Notes: a model not told the origin generated them from the sequence alone. Positions 1 through 6,471 are shown, counted from the first letter of the stretch. The stretch is DNA of 8,157 nt from Thermoplasmatota archaeon (GCA_016929175.1 JAFGJI010000009.1:1-8157), one strand, 5' to 3'. Translations and numbers: made by a program.

Positions 1-389
1 CCGGCATAGTCCCATGGAATGACCGCCTGTCCCAGAAGATAATTCTCCTCGCCTAAGATGATAATATCAGCGTTCTGGGGCTCGAATGCCCCGAACCCAT
101 CCTGGCTCCCCCAGAAAATGAACACTGCACCCGAATCGAGACCATTGGACGCGTTGGTGGGCATCGTCATGATGACATCGACGTAGCCGTCCCTGTCAAA
201 ATCTCCAAGGGACTTGAACTCGCTGACCAGGGACATGGGAGCATTAACGGTCTCGAACGATGCCAGAGGCTTCAAAGGGACACCTTTCGGCAAGATCACG
301 GCCATCTGGAGGGCGAGAACCAGTACAAGAAGTACGGCAATGCCTCGATGGCCCGTGGTTGATATCGCAACTTTTGTCAAATGAACCAC
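1..389 (-). CDS. Exported FG-GAP/VCBS-repeat-like protein, N-terminal part (cut by window edge)
   Basis: An open frame reads leftwards from a GTG at 389 (TTG at 380 is an alternative) to the window edge, giving 129 residues with no stop; an in-frame TAG lies six bases upstream of the GTG. Residues 17-33 form a hydrophobic stretch (IAVLLVLVLALQMAVIL) after a basic start, which fits a signal peptide or membrane anchor. Residues 63-71 read DFDRDGYVD, a DxDxDG calcium-binding loop typical of FG-GAP/VCBS beta-propeller repeats, and the aromatic, glycine-rich segment after it (FIFWGSQDGFG, 90-100) is also typical of those repeats. The protein is therefore probably translocated and bears an extracellular beta-propeller. 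Such proteins are common in archaeal surface proteomes, but the specific ligand cannot be inferred. It has its own promoter-like box at 453-461, so it is probably not part of the gatD transcript. The exact start is uncertain. Confidence 0.72.
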   Translation of the reverse strand, partial: MVHLTKVAISTTGHRGIAVLLVLVLALQMAVILPKGVPLKPLASFETVNAPMSLVSEFKSLGDFDRDGYVDVIMTMPTNASNGLDSGAVFIFWGSQDGFGAFEPQNADIIILGEENYLLGQAVIPWDYA

Positions 390-452
390 CCGCTATACGA
401 TAGTTCTACAACGAATAGCTATAGCCGACCGATGGGTCAATTGTACTAGTTA

Positions 453-461
453 TTATATAAA
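453..461 (-). promoter_or_regulatory. Archaeal TATA box for the exported FG-GAP-like gene
   Basis: On the minus strand the bases read TTTATATAA, a near-ideal archaeal TATA box, in an AT-rich patch between the end of gatD and the next gene. A start of transcription about 26 bases downstream of its centre would fall near 431, leaving a leader of roughly 40 bases before the GTG at 389. The placement is inferred from the consensus only. Confidence 0.55.
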
Positions 462-502
462 CATTGAGAGAGGCCCGTGAGGATCTTATTCCGAACCCCC
501 TC

Positions 503-1882
503 TCAGGAGAACTCCCTCAGGAAATCCTCGACCATTCGCATGCCGCCCTGGCCCTGAACGAAACCGTTGTAGGGCTCTCTAGGTGTGATCTCCCTGCTGA
601 TGGGGGTGAGCATCATCTTCCTTATCTCCTCGGGGTCCTGGGTCTGTCCCATGACCCACCCGAGCTTGCAGTAGGCCACCTCGGGAAGCATGTTGTCGAG
701 AGGTACCACCCCTCTTGCCATCAGGTCCCTTCCCGTATCGTAAACGAACATATGGGTATATCCGTATAGTGTCTGGACGGTCATGAACATGGGTATGCCC
801 TCTTCATGCGCCCTCTGTATCGGATCGTAGAGCGGTTTGTTCACGTGCCCGAGACCGGTCCCTGCAATTATGATGCCCTTGTATCCCCTGTCTATCATGG
901 ATTCCAGGATATCGGGGTGCATGTTCGGATAGTAGTAGAGTATGGTTACCCTTTCCTCGAACTTTGGGTAAATGTCCACCTGAGTATCATTACGCCTCTT
1001 TTTGTAATCGTCCCTGAAATAGGTGAACTGCCCTTTCTCGACCTTGCCGATCGGTATGTCCCCGAGGGTCTTGAACGTGTTGCGGTACGAGGAATGCATC
1101 TTGCGGACCCTGGTCCCCGGGTGAATGAAGATATACCTATCTGAAGTGGTCCCGAACATTGTAACCACGGTCTCGGCCACATCCGAATAGGCCGCGGTGG
1201 TGACGGAACCTATCAGGGTCCTTGCCGCATCCGAAGATGGCCTGTCCGAGGAGCGCTGACTCCCGACACATACTATAGGGACGGGGGAGTTCTGGACCAT
1301 GAAGTTCATTATGGCGGCCGTGTAGTGCATGGTATCCGTTCCGTGGCCGATGACTATGCCGGCAACCCCCCCCTCGATCTCCTTCTTTATATTCTCGGCA
1401 AGCACTTTCCACTGGTGCGGACCCATGTTCTCGGAGAAGACACCGAAGAGCTTCTTCGTCGTGATATTTGCCAGGTCAGCAAGCTCCGGGACGGCTCCAA
1501 AAAGCTCTCCCGGAGTGAAAGCCGGGATCACAGCTCCGGTCCTGTAATCAAGCCTGGAGGCGATGGTTCCACCGGTTCCGAGAATGGTGACATTGGGCTT
1601 GTCCCTGTCGTAGGGGAACTCCTTCTCGGGTATCTTGTAGTTGGCTTTTTTTTGACCCTTCTGCTCGATGGATATCACATGGTCGTGACGGATGCCGATG
1701 TTGTATCCCGTTATCATCTTCAGTACCAGGTGGGAATCGTCCCCTGCGGACCTGGGAAGGAGTATTCCTTCCACAGAACCTTCCGGAGTCCTGACGACGA
1801 TCCTGTCCCATACGATTATCTTCTCTCTCTTGAGGACCTCGAGGGCGGGACCCCTGTATCCCTGATAGATGTCATCCGTCAT
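503..1882 (-). CDS. gatD: Glutamyl-tRNA(Gln) amidotransferase subunit D (GatD)
   Basis: GatD is the asparaginase-like subunit of the archaeal GatDE complex. It releases ammonia from glutamine (or asparagine), and GatE uses this to convert Glu-tRNA(Gln) to Gln-tRNA(Gln) in the cytoplasm. The 459-residue length matches full-length GatD. Residues 1 to about 90 form the small N-terminal barrel domain. The L-asparaginase domain follows, with GTGGTIAS at 102-109 (nucleophile Thr106), HGTDTMHYTA at 180-189 (Thr182 and Asp183) and RKMHSS at 260-265 (Lys261), so the catalytic set looks complete. The ATG at 1882 is preceded by only a weak Shine-Dalgarno-like sequence. The gene lies 54 bases after the transporter gene on the same strand and may be cotranscribed with it, although a weak TATA-like TTATTTAC (about 1913-1920) could give gatD a short-leader transcript of its own. 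Its partner gatE is not in the window. Confidence 0.96.
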   Translation of the reverse strand: MTDDIYQGYRGPALEVLKREKIIVWDRIVVRTPEGSVEGILLPRSAGDDSHLVLKMITGYNIGIRHDHVISIEQKGQKKANYKIPEKEFPYDRDKPNVTILGTGGTIASRLDYRTGAVIPAFTPGELFGAVPELADLANITTKKLFGVFSENMGPHQWKVLAENIKKEIEGGVAGIVIGHGTDTMHYTAAIMNFMVQNSPVPIVCVGSQRSSDRPSSDAARTLIGSVTTAAYSDVAETVVTMFGTTSDRYIFIHPGTRVRKMHSSYRNTFKTLGDIPIGKVEKGQFTYFRDDYKKRRNDTQVDIYPKFEERVTILYYYPNMHPDILESMIDRGYKGIIIAGTGLGHVNKPLYDPIQRAHEEGIPMFMTVQTLYGYTHMFVYDTGRDLMARGVVPLDNMLPEVAYCKLGWVMGQTQDPEEIRKMMLTPISREITPREPYNGFVQGQGGMRMVEDFLREFS

Positions 1883-1936
1883 GGCGTACCGGGTCGAGGG
1901 AAAGGGGCCCCTGTAAATAACGCTTTCTTTTGGATG

Positions 1937-3229
1937 TCAGGACAGGACGCTGATCATCAAAAGGACGATTATCAGGGAGCCCGTTCCTACCACATCCATG
2001 AAAGCCGTCAGTATCGGGATCACTACATTGTCCGGGTCCAGTCCAAGTTTGAACGAGAAGAATGCTATGTAGTATGCGACAGTGGATGTAACGATGGTGA
2101 TCAGGGTTGCCCCGAGGACCATTATTACAAGGACATCAAGAAGGTGCGGTATCTCCATTCCTGTCAATAACCCGAGCAGGACTCCCCCCCCGCCTATTAC
2201 AAGGACGAATACGACCAAGGATATCAACCACAGGGAGATGCCGGAGGCGACGGCGAGATCGTTCGGTCTGAAGGAGAGCCGGTGGTGGCCCAGATAGGCA
2301 GAAGAGGTGACCCGCGATCCAAGAACGGAACCCATGTTTCCACCCTGTCCGTTGATGGCGGGCACCATGATCAGGAATATGGTGCCGGTCAGGAGAACAT
2401 CGAAGCTCGCCCCGAGAACGAGGCCGGAGAAAGTTGATATCAGGACCGCTATCATGGCGACGGGCAGGGCTTCTTTCAATACTTCTCTGGATTCTCCCCT
2501 GCCCCTGGCAGCCATGTATATGGATATCAGGACAACGACTATCAAGGCTGATCCGGAGAGAAGGACGGCAGGGGTGTCAGGAACCCTCATGACAAGGCTG
2601 GCGCAGAGGAAAAGCACCGGGACCGTCAGAAGATCGCCCGAGGTCGCCACTATGGGGGTCGATACATTGTCAGGGTCCCATCCTCTCTTGAAGGTCAGAA
2701 ATGATACACCGAATGTGATAGCGAACATCAGGACCCCGGATATCAGGGCTGCCAGGATCGATATGAAGATCAGGTCTTCGACATCCCCGATGGAGATATG
2801 CAGCAATCTGCCGACCACCTCTGCGAGGACAGGTATGAATATCGACAGGAAGAGAAGCTGCACTGCAGCAGCTACCAGCTGAATGCGGAGCTCTTTGTTC
2901 CCCCGGAATCGGGGCTCTATCGTCCCGAGGTGCAGCTTCGACCCGATCCTTGCAGCCAGAGCTCCGAAGATGTTGCCCCTGAGGCCCACGGTCGGGGGGA
3001 GGATTATCAGAAGGCCCGGCATACTGGCAAGTATATGTTCAAAACGTCCCAGGAAATATCCGGGAAAAAGGTCGATGATACCGCAGAACACCAGAACGAG
3101 TATGGCCTGCCTCAGGAGAACGACATCAGGTTTGAGACCTTCCGGAAATTTCCTCCGCACCTTCTGGACGAGGGTCCTGACTGGTATCAACGCGGATGAC
3201 CATACTCTGGTCGGTCCTGTCATTACCAC
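1937..3229 (-). CDS. MgtE/SLC41-type divalent cation transporter with two MgtE domains
   Basis: This 430-residue integral membrane protein contains two tandem copies of the MgtE membrane domain and probably imports or exports Mg2+ or another divalent cation. Copy 1 has PTVGLRGN at 79-86 and GWDPDNVSTP...D at 183-199. Copy 2 has the matching PAINGQGGN at 290-298 and GLDPDNVVIP...D at 396-412. Both copies keep the Asp residues of the DPDN...D motif that line the ion path in MgtE. About ten hydrophobic segments are visible, five per half. The N-terminal cytosolic and CBS domains of bacterial MgtE are absent, so the architecture resembles eukaryotic SLC41 and archaeal double-domain proteins; regulation by those gating domains is not expected. 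The first possible start is GTG at 3229, directly after an in-frame TGA; ATG at 3223 is an equal candidate. A G-rich run (GGGGGG) lies about nine bases upstream of the GTG. The real substrate is not determined by the sequence. Confidence 0.9.
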   Translation of the reverse strand: MVMTGPTRVWSSALIPVRTLVQKVRRKFPEGLKPDVVLLRQAILVLVFCGIIDLFPGYFLGRFEHILASMPGLLIILPPTVGLRGNIFGALAARIGSKLHLGTIEPRFRGNKELRIQLVAAAVQLLFLSIFIPVLAEVVGRLLHISIGDVEDLIFISILAALISGVLMFAITFGVSFLTFKRGWDPDNVSTPIVATSGDLLTVPVLFLCASLVMRVPDTPAVLLSGSALIVVVLISIYMAARGRGESREVLKEALPVAMIAVLISTFSGLVLGASFDVLLTGTIFLIMVPAINGQGGNMGSVLGSRVTSSAYLGHHRLSFRPNDLAVASGISLWLISLVVFVLVIGGGGVLLGLLTGMEIPHLLDVLVIMVLGATLITIVTSTVAYYIAFFSFKLGLDPDNVVIPILTAFMDVVGTGSLIIVLLMISVLS

Positions 3230-3339
3230 GGATCATACCCCCCATCAGCGAACGTTGGTGTGGATCTTCATCTATCATGCAGTATCTACCTCGTCAAGGG
3301 ATCACGTAGGCCCCCGACCCATCACCAAGACCGTATCCA

Positions 3340-3347
3340 CTATAAAT
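3340..3347 (-). promoter_or_regulatory. TATA-like box for the MgtE/SLC41-type transporter gene
   Basis: The minus strand reads ATTTATAG, a reasonable archaeal TATA box. Transcription would begin near 3318, leaving a leader of about 90 bases before the GTG at 3229. That is long for an archaeal transcript and leaves room for leader-based control, although no recognisable Mg2+ riboswitch structure is evident by eye. Confidence 0.35.
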
Positions 3348-3540
3348 GACTTGTCGAAGTGAGCTTGGCATCCGATATCTCCATTACATCTTGCCTGCCA
3401 TCTGGCCGTTGAAGCCCTCAGCAGATCGGACCTCGAAGCCATTCGTCAACCCGGGAAAACATCAAAATTCCAATTTGCCAGGAAGACGGTCCTAAGGCCG
3501 GGTATCATGCGAGCCTCCTGAAGAATGATCTCCCCCTTAA

Positions 3541-3549
3541 CAATATATA
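3541..3549 (+). promoter_or_regulatory. TATA-like box for the ketoacyl synthase pair
   Basis: The bases CAATATATA sit just upstream of the first ketoacyl synthase gene. A transcription start about 26 bases downstream of the box centre would fall near 3571, exactly at an in-frame GTG, so the transcript may be leaderless with GTG 3571 as the true start. Confidence 0.4.
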
Positions 3550-3555
3550 GGACCA

Positions 3556-4662
3556 TTGCCGTGCGGGATTGTGGTCCCGAAAACGGAAGAACTCCTTCGA
3601 AGAGATGTCGTCCCCCCTCCATACAGGTCCAGGTTCGAGAGCCTGGGGATCGACCTGCCGAGAACGAACCTTTCCACCAAAGAGCTCATGGGGACCCTCA
3701 AGCACAGGGTAAGGCTCGACCTCGAGAACATAACCGGGATCTCGGAGAGAAGGAGGTGCGCCCCCGGGGAGGACACCCTCACTCTCGCGGTGGGAGCCGC
3801 AAAGGACTGCCTGAAGCACTCAAGATATTCCCCGGACGATCTGGAGATGATCATCAACTGCTCCATATCCAAGAGCATAGGGGGTTCCATGATGATAGAA
3901 CCCCTCATTTCCATGTCCATAAAAAAGGCCATAGGAGCGGTCAAGGCAAGGACGTTGGACATCACCAACGCATGTGCCGGGATGTTCACCGGGGTCTACA
4001 TCCTGAACAATTTCATAAAGAAGGGGATCGTGAAGAGAGGGATGGTCGTGAGCGGCGAGCATATCACGCCCATAAGCGACAGCGCGGTGAGGTTCGTGAG
4101 GACCATTGCAAGCAAACAGATGGCCTCCCTGACCGTGGGAGATGCCGGGGCGGCGGTCATCATGGAGAGGGTGGAGGATGAAAGTGATGGTCTGACGGTC
4201 GCGGGGTTCACGACCTTCTCGAAGTTCAGCGACCTCTGCATAGGCAAACCCTGCAAGAGAGCTCCTGGAGCCTATATGTTGGCGGAGGCCAGGAAGATAC
4301 ACAGGGCGGCGAAGGAGGTATCTCCCACGATACTCTCGAAGGTCCTCACTGATACCAATTCCAGCCTCGGGGACTACGACCACCTGATCCCTCATCAGAC
4401 CTCGGAGAGGTCAATTCTTTCCACCGTCCGGCAGATGTCGAAGATATTCGGGTCCTCTCCCAAGAACACGATCATCAACCTCAAGAACTACGGGAACACC
4501 GCATCGACCACTCACTTTCTGGCATTATACAAGAACATCGTTGACGGCGTCATAAAGAAGGGTGACAGCATGATGATGGTATCCCACGCATCAGGTCTCG
4601 TTATGGCCATGTTGATGTTCGCCGTGGACCTCAGGGTGGAATCCTATGTCAGCAAAGATTGA
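3556..4662 (+). CDS. Ketoacyl synthase III (FabH)-like protein, catalytic subunit candidate
   Basis: This is a thiolase-fold condensing enzyme of the KAS III type, expected to form a C-C bond between an acyl thioester bound at a cysteine and a second acyl substrate. Numbered from TTG 3556 (368 aa), the N-terminal core begins around SRFESLGIDLP (25-35) and includes the family motif TGISERR (60-66). The nucleophile is Cys140 in DITNACAGMFTG, His280 lies in LIPHQ, and Asn314 lies in NYGNTAS, so the Cys-His-Asn triad of FabH is complete. GDAGAAV (195-201) is the usual motif preceding the second half. The sequence around the Cys is FabH/OleA-like and differs from the ACKAG of archaeal HMG-CoA synthase, and no thiolase or DUF35 gene adjoins it. 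The final Gly-rich loop is SHASGL (343-348), a departure from the usual GxGGGL. The start is either TTG 3556 or GTG 3571; a stop at 3538-3540 limits extension, and the promoter position favours GTG. It overlaps the next gene by 17 bases. The substrate is unknown. Confidence 0.85.
   Translation: MPCGIVVPKTEELLRRDVVPPPYRSRFESLGIDLPRTNLSTKELMGTLKHRVRLDLENITGISERRRCAPGEDTLTLAVGAAKDCLKHSRYSPDDLEMIINCSISKSIGGSMMIEPLISMSIKKAIGAVKARTLDITNACAGMFTGVYILNNFIKKGIVKRGMVVSGEHITPISDSAVRFVRTIASKQMASLTVGDAGAAVIMERVEDESDGLTVAGFTTFSKFSDLCIGKPCKRAPGAYMLAEARKIHRAAKEVSPTILSKVLTDTNSSLGDYDHLIPHQTSERSILSTVRQMSKIFGSSPKNTIINLKNYGNTASTTHFLALYKNIVDGVIKKGDSMMMVSHASGLVMAMLMFAVDLRVESYVSKD
4635..4640 (+). promoter_or_regulatory. 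Ribosome-binding site inside the upstream gene
   Basis: GGTGGA lies five bases before ATG 4646 and within the last codons of the first ketoacyl synthase gene. It fixes the start of the second subunit and points to coupled translation of the two proteins. Confidence 0.6.
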
Positions 4663-5569
4663 GTCCGTGGGCACGGAGCTACCGGGAGGGGCTCCGCTGG
4701 CAAAAAGGAGTGCCATCGCACTTTCGGTCAGGGCGGCGAGGAAGTCCCTGAAACAGGCAAGACTGGAACCTTCAAGTCTGGGTGTCCTGATCAACAGCAG
4801 CGTTTACAAGGACGAGAACATAGGAGAGCCCGCCGTAGCGGCATTCATACAGAGGGACCTTGGAGCAAATCCGATACCCAAGGGAGATGCCGCCACCACT
4901 TTTTCCTTCGACATCATCGACGGGGGCTGTGGTCTCATAACCGGAATGGAGATCATAGATGGACTAATATCATGCGGTGAGATCGAACACGGTATCGTCG
5001 TCACTTCGGACGTGAACCCCAGTTCGAGGTACACGGTAGGCTTCAAGTTCAGGAACTCCGCGGCGGCCGTGGTGCTTGGCAGGTCCGACGTTGGTTCGGG
5101 TTTTACCAAGTTCAGGCAGTATGAGTATCTGGAGCACCATCAGGACCTTCGGAGCAATGTGACATTCCGCAAGGACCCCAGAAAGAACTTCATGGGCGTC
5201 AGAAGGATGCGGAACATTCTGACCATCGAGGAATCGAAGGAGTTCCGGCCTTCCGCCATAGATAGAACCATCGAGTCCATCGATCTTTTCCTTGAAGAGG
5301 CCGGAATTGGCATCTCCGATATCGACCTGGTGATCCCCTCACAATATCCCGTGGGGCTCCCCCAGGAGGTTGAGAAAAGGACAGGGATCGGTCATGGCAA
5401 GGTAGTTGCCCTTCCTGCAGATAATGGGATCCTGTACTCTTCGGGTCCGGGTTTCGCTCTGAGACGGGCGATGAAAGAAGGGTTATGGGCCAGGTCCGAG
5501 AACGTACTCTTCCTGGGGGTCAGCCCGGGCTTGAAGGTCTCGATCGGCCTTTACAGGAACACTCCTTAA
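4646..5569 (+). CDS. Degenerate ketoacyl synthase III-like protein, probable partner subunit
   Basis: This 307-residue protein has the same thiolase fold as its neighbour but is about 60 residues shorter. After an opening strand KIESVGTELP (4-13) it lacks the segment carrying the GIxxR motif and passes straight to the helix AIALSVRAARKSL (23-35). Cys95 in FDIIDGGCGLITG aligns with the nucleophile. At the catalytic His position the sequence is IPSQYP, with Ser232 replacing His but the following Gln kept. The region that should carry the Asn reads DNGILYSSGPG (259-269), with Ile262 aligning best with the Asn. The C-terminal GVSPGLKVSIGLY (291-303) matches the closing Gly-rich strand. It is therefore unlikely to perform normal condensation alone. 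It may accept an acyl group on Cys95, or complete the dimer interface of the upstream enzyme, as PqsB does for PqsC or chain-length factors do for ketosynthases. That functional role is inference. The start at ATG 4646 is supported by a good ribosome-binding site. Confidence 0.82.
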   Translation: MSAKIESVGTELPGGAPLAKRSAIALSVRAARKSLKQARLEPSSLGVLINSSVYKDENIGEPAVAAFIQRDLGANPIPKGDAATTFSFDIIDGGCGLITGMEIIDGLISCGEIEHGIVVTSDVNPSSRYTVGFKFRNSAAAVVLGRSDVGSGFTKFRQYEYLEHHQDLRSNVTFRKDPRKNFMGVRRMRNILTIEESKEFRPSAIDRTIESIDLFLEEAGIGISDIDLVIPSQYPVGLPQEVEKRTGIGHGKVVALPADNGILYSSGPGFALRRAMKEGLWARSENVLFLGVSPGLKVSIGLYRNTP

Positions 5570-5642
5570 GGCTGCGACCTCCTTCATTTTCAGCACATTC
5601 AACCGAAACCAATATATCCTTTTCATGAGTGGGAGATATAGA
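5570..5642. other. Intergenic stretch with possible T-rich termination signal
   Basis: After the stop of the second ketoacyl synthase gene come T-rich patches (CCTTCATTTTC at 5579-5591 and CCTTTTC at 5618-5624) with no obvious stem-loop. Short T-rich tracts can terminate archaeal transcription, so the ketoacyl synthase transcript may end here. An AATATAT box at 5611-5617 could instead be a second promoter element for the next gene. Confidence 0.25.
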
Positions 5643-5651
5643 TTTTAAATA
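5643..5651 (+). promoter_or_regulatory. TATA box for the amidotransferase-like/V4R-like cluster
   Basis: TTTTAAATA is close to the archaeal consensus. The predicted start near 5672 gives a leader of about 28 bases before ATG 5700, which carries GGTGA (5689-5693) six bases upstream. A pyrimidine tract of about 17 bases (5652-5668) lies directly downstream of the box. Confidence 0.55.
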
Positions 5652-5699
5652 TCCCCCTCTCCTTCCCCTGCAGGTTTCAGCCAGAATCGGTGACATGGC

Positions 5700-6461
5700 A
5701 TGTATCCCAAGATAGCCCTATATCATGACGATGCCAGCGGAGAACGCTATGAGGAAAAGGCCTTCCACAAGACCGGGGTCGTTTACGATAAGATCGGGCC
5801 CTCCGATATGGTGCTGGACAGGCTGGAGGATTACGACGTTGTCTTCCTGCCCGGTGCCTTTCCACTGAAGCGTCACGGCAAGGGTGGTTTCGTGCCCTTC
5901 CTGAGGTTCCTCAAGAGGATATCCGTGGATTACAAACCGCACCTTCTGGACTACATAAGAAGCGGCGGAGGGGTCATAGCCGTTTGCGCTTCGGTCGCCT
6001 GTATGGGATACCGGGCCAGCATCCCGCTCCCTGTTAAACCGTATTTCATGGGCAGGAAGCCTCTGAGGGTCTTCGATTTCTACGCAAAATACGGACCCAA
6101 GACGGGGGTGGTCGACCTCGAGCCTCTGGAATATAACGACTCCCCGAGAGCAAGGAAGGTCGTCGGAGATGTTCTGGGGGAATATTCAGGGGAGCAGTTC
6201 TCTTCTCTCTACTTCAGGGGCCCGGCACTGTCCTACGACAGGAAGCTGGATATCCTGCACCCCTCGATCAGGGCAGATGAGCCATCTCCTAACGAGGTGG
6301 TGGTTGCAAAATACATAGATGATGATCCACAGCTCAAGAACAAAGGTGCCATCGTATACAGGGAGTTCGGCGAGGGCAGGTCGGTCTCCTGCTCGGTCCA
6401 TCCGGAGTTTTCGACCTGGGACCTGTTCGATTCGATGATCGATGTTGTAGCCAGGAATTGA
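5700..6461 (+). CDS. Class I glutamine amidotransferase-like protein (BPL_N-type)
   Basis: This 253-residue protein has the flavodoxin-like class I amidotransferase fold in the form seen in the N-terminal domain of eukaryotic biotin-protein ligase (BPL_N) and its stand-alone prokaryotic relatives. Visible landmarks are an opening strand KIALYHDD (4-11), DYDVVFLPGAFP (44-55), the helix-to-elbow segment IRSGGGVIAVCASVACMG (86-103) with Cys96 at the nucleophile position, FRGPALSYD (172-180), and the closing EFGEGRSVSCSVHPEFS (222-238), where His234 and Glu236 would complete a Cys-His-Glu triad. A true amidotransferase needs an ammonia acceptor domain or partner; none is fused here. Some family members have roles other than glutamine hydrolysis, and a ThuA-like assignment is the main alternative. 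The start at ATG 5700 is supported by GGTGA six bases upstream; an ATG at 5695 is out of frame. The next gene follows after 10 bases, so the two are probably cotranscribed. The biochemical reaction is not determined. Confidence 0.72.
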   Translation: MYPKIALYHDDASGERYEEKAFHKTGVVYDKIGPSDMVLDRLEDYDVVFLPGAFPLKRHGKGGFVPFLRFLKRISVDYKPHLLDYIRSGGGVIAVCASVACMGYRASIPLPVKPYFMGRKPLRVFDFYAKYGPKTGVVDLEPLEYNDSPRARKVVGDVLGEYSGEQFSSLYFRGPALSYDRKLDILHPSIRADEPSPNEVVVAKYIDDDPQLKNKGAIVYREFGEGRSVSCSVHPEFSTWDLFDSMIDVVARN

Positions 6462-6465
6462 GGTG
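6460..6465 (+). promoter_or_regulatory. Ribosome-binding site that decides the V4R-like start
   Basis: GAGGTG overlaps the stop of the preceding gene and lies six bases before ATG 6472. Its own GTG at 6463 is in frame and would extend the protein by three residues, but a start codon inside its own Shine-Dalgarno site is less plausible than ATG 6472. Confidence 0.6.
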
Positions 6466-6471
6466 CCAAAA

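Larger units (their letters stand above)
3230..3555. other. Intergenic region between divergent genes
   Basis: This 326-base stretch separates the leftward transporter gene from the rightward ketoacyl synthase pair. It contains a TATA-like box on each strand (3340-3347 minus, 3541-3549 plus). I see no tRNA fold, no convincing coding frame and no tandem repeat. A minus-strand frame from ATG 3278 to a stop at 3126 (50 codons) runs into the transporter gene out of frame and is probably not a gene. The segment between about 3350 and 3540 is unexplained. Confidence 0.6.

Noticed and set aside
1325..2170. Long plus-strand open frame (281 codons) across the gatD/transporter junction
   Set aside because: It lies antisense to gatD and the transporter gene, whose products show complete family motifs, and its own translation has no recognisable domain or coherent composition; it is a shadow of the GC-rich opposite-strand genes.
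2307..2882. Plus-strand open frame of 191 codons opposite the transporter gene
   Set aside because: Its Arg/Thr/Pro-rich composition is what antisense reading of a hydrophobic membrane protein gives; there is no domain and no promoter.
3126..3278. 50-codon minus-strand frame as an alternative N-terminus or separate gene for the transporter
   Set aside because: It is out of frame with the transporter and its polar sequence shows no similarity to anything I recognise; the GTG 3229 frame gives a natural N-terminus. It is kept only as a weak leader-frame possibility.
3230..3555. Possible tRNA or other structured RNA in the divergent intergenic region
   Set aside because: No T-loop-like sequence with matching acceptor stem or other obvious stem-loop structure could be found by eye; a covariance-model search was not possible.
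3525..4181. Plus-strand open frame of 218 codons overlapping the first ketoacyl synthase in another frame
   Set aside because: The translation is low-complexity, rich in Gly, His and Arg, while the overlapping frame encodes a clear KAS III protein.
3820..4395. Minus-strand open frame of 191 codons inside the first ketoacyl synthase gene
   Set aside because: It is antisense to a gene with an intact catalytic triad, and its translation has no family features.
3556..5569. Interpretation of the ketoacyl synthase pair as archaeal HMG-CoA synthase
   Set aside because: The Cys context (NACAGMFTG) and the GNTAS motif are FabH-like, and the acetyl-CoA acetyltransferase and DUF35 genes that usually accompany archaeal HMG-CoA synthase are absent. 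A profile search would settle this.
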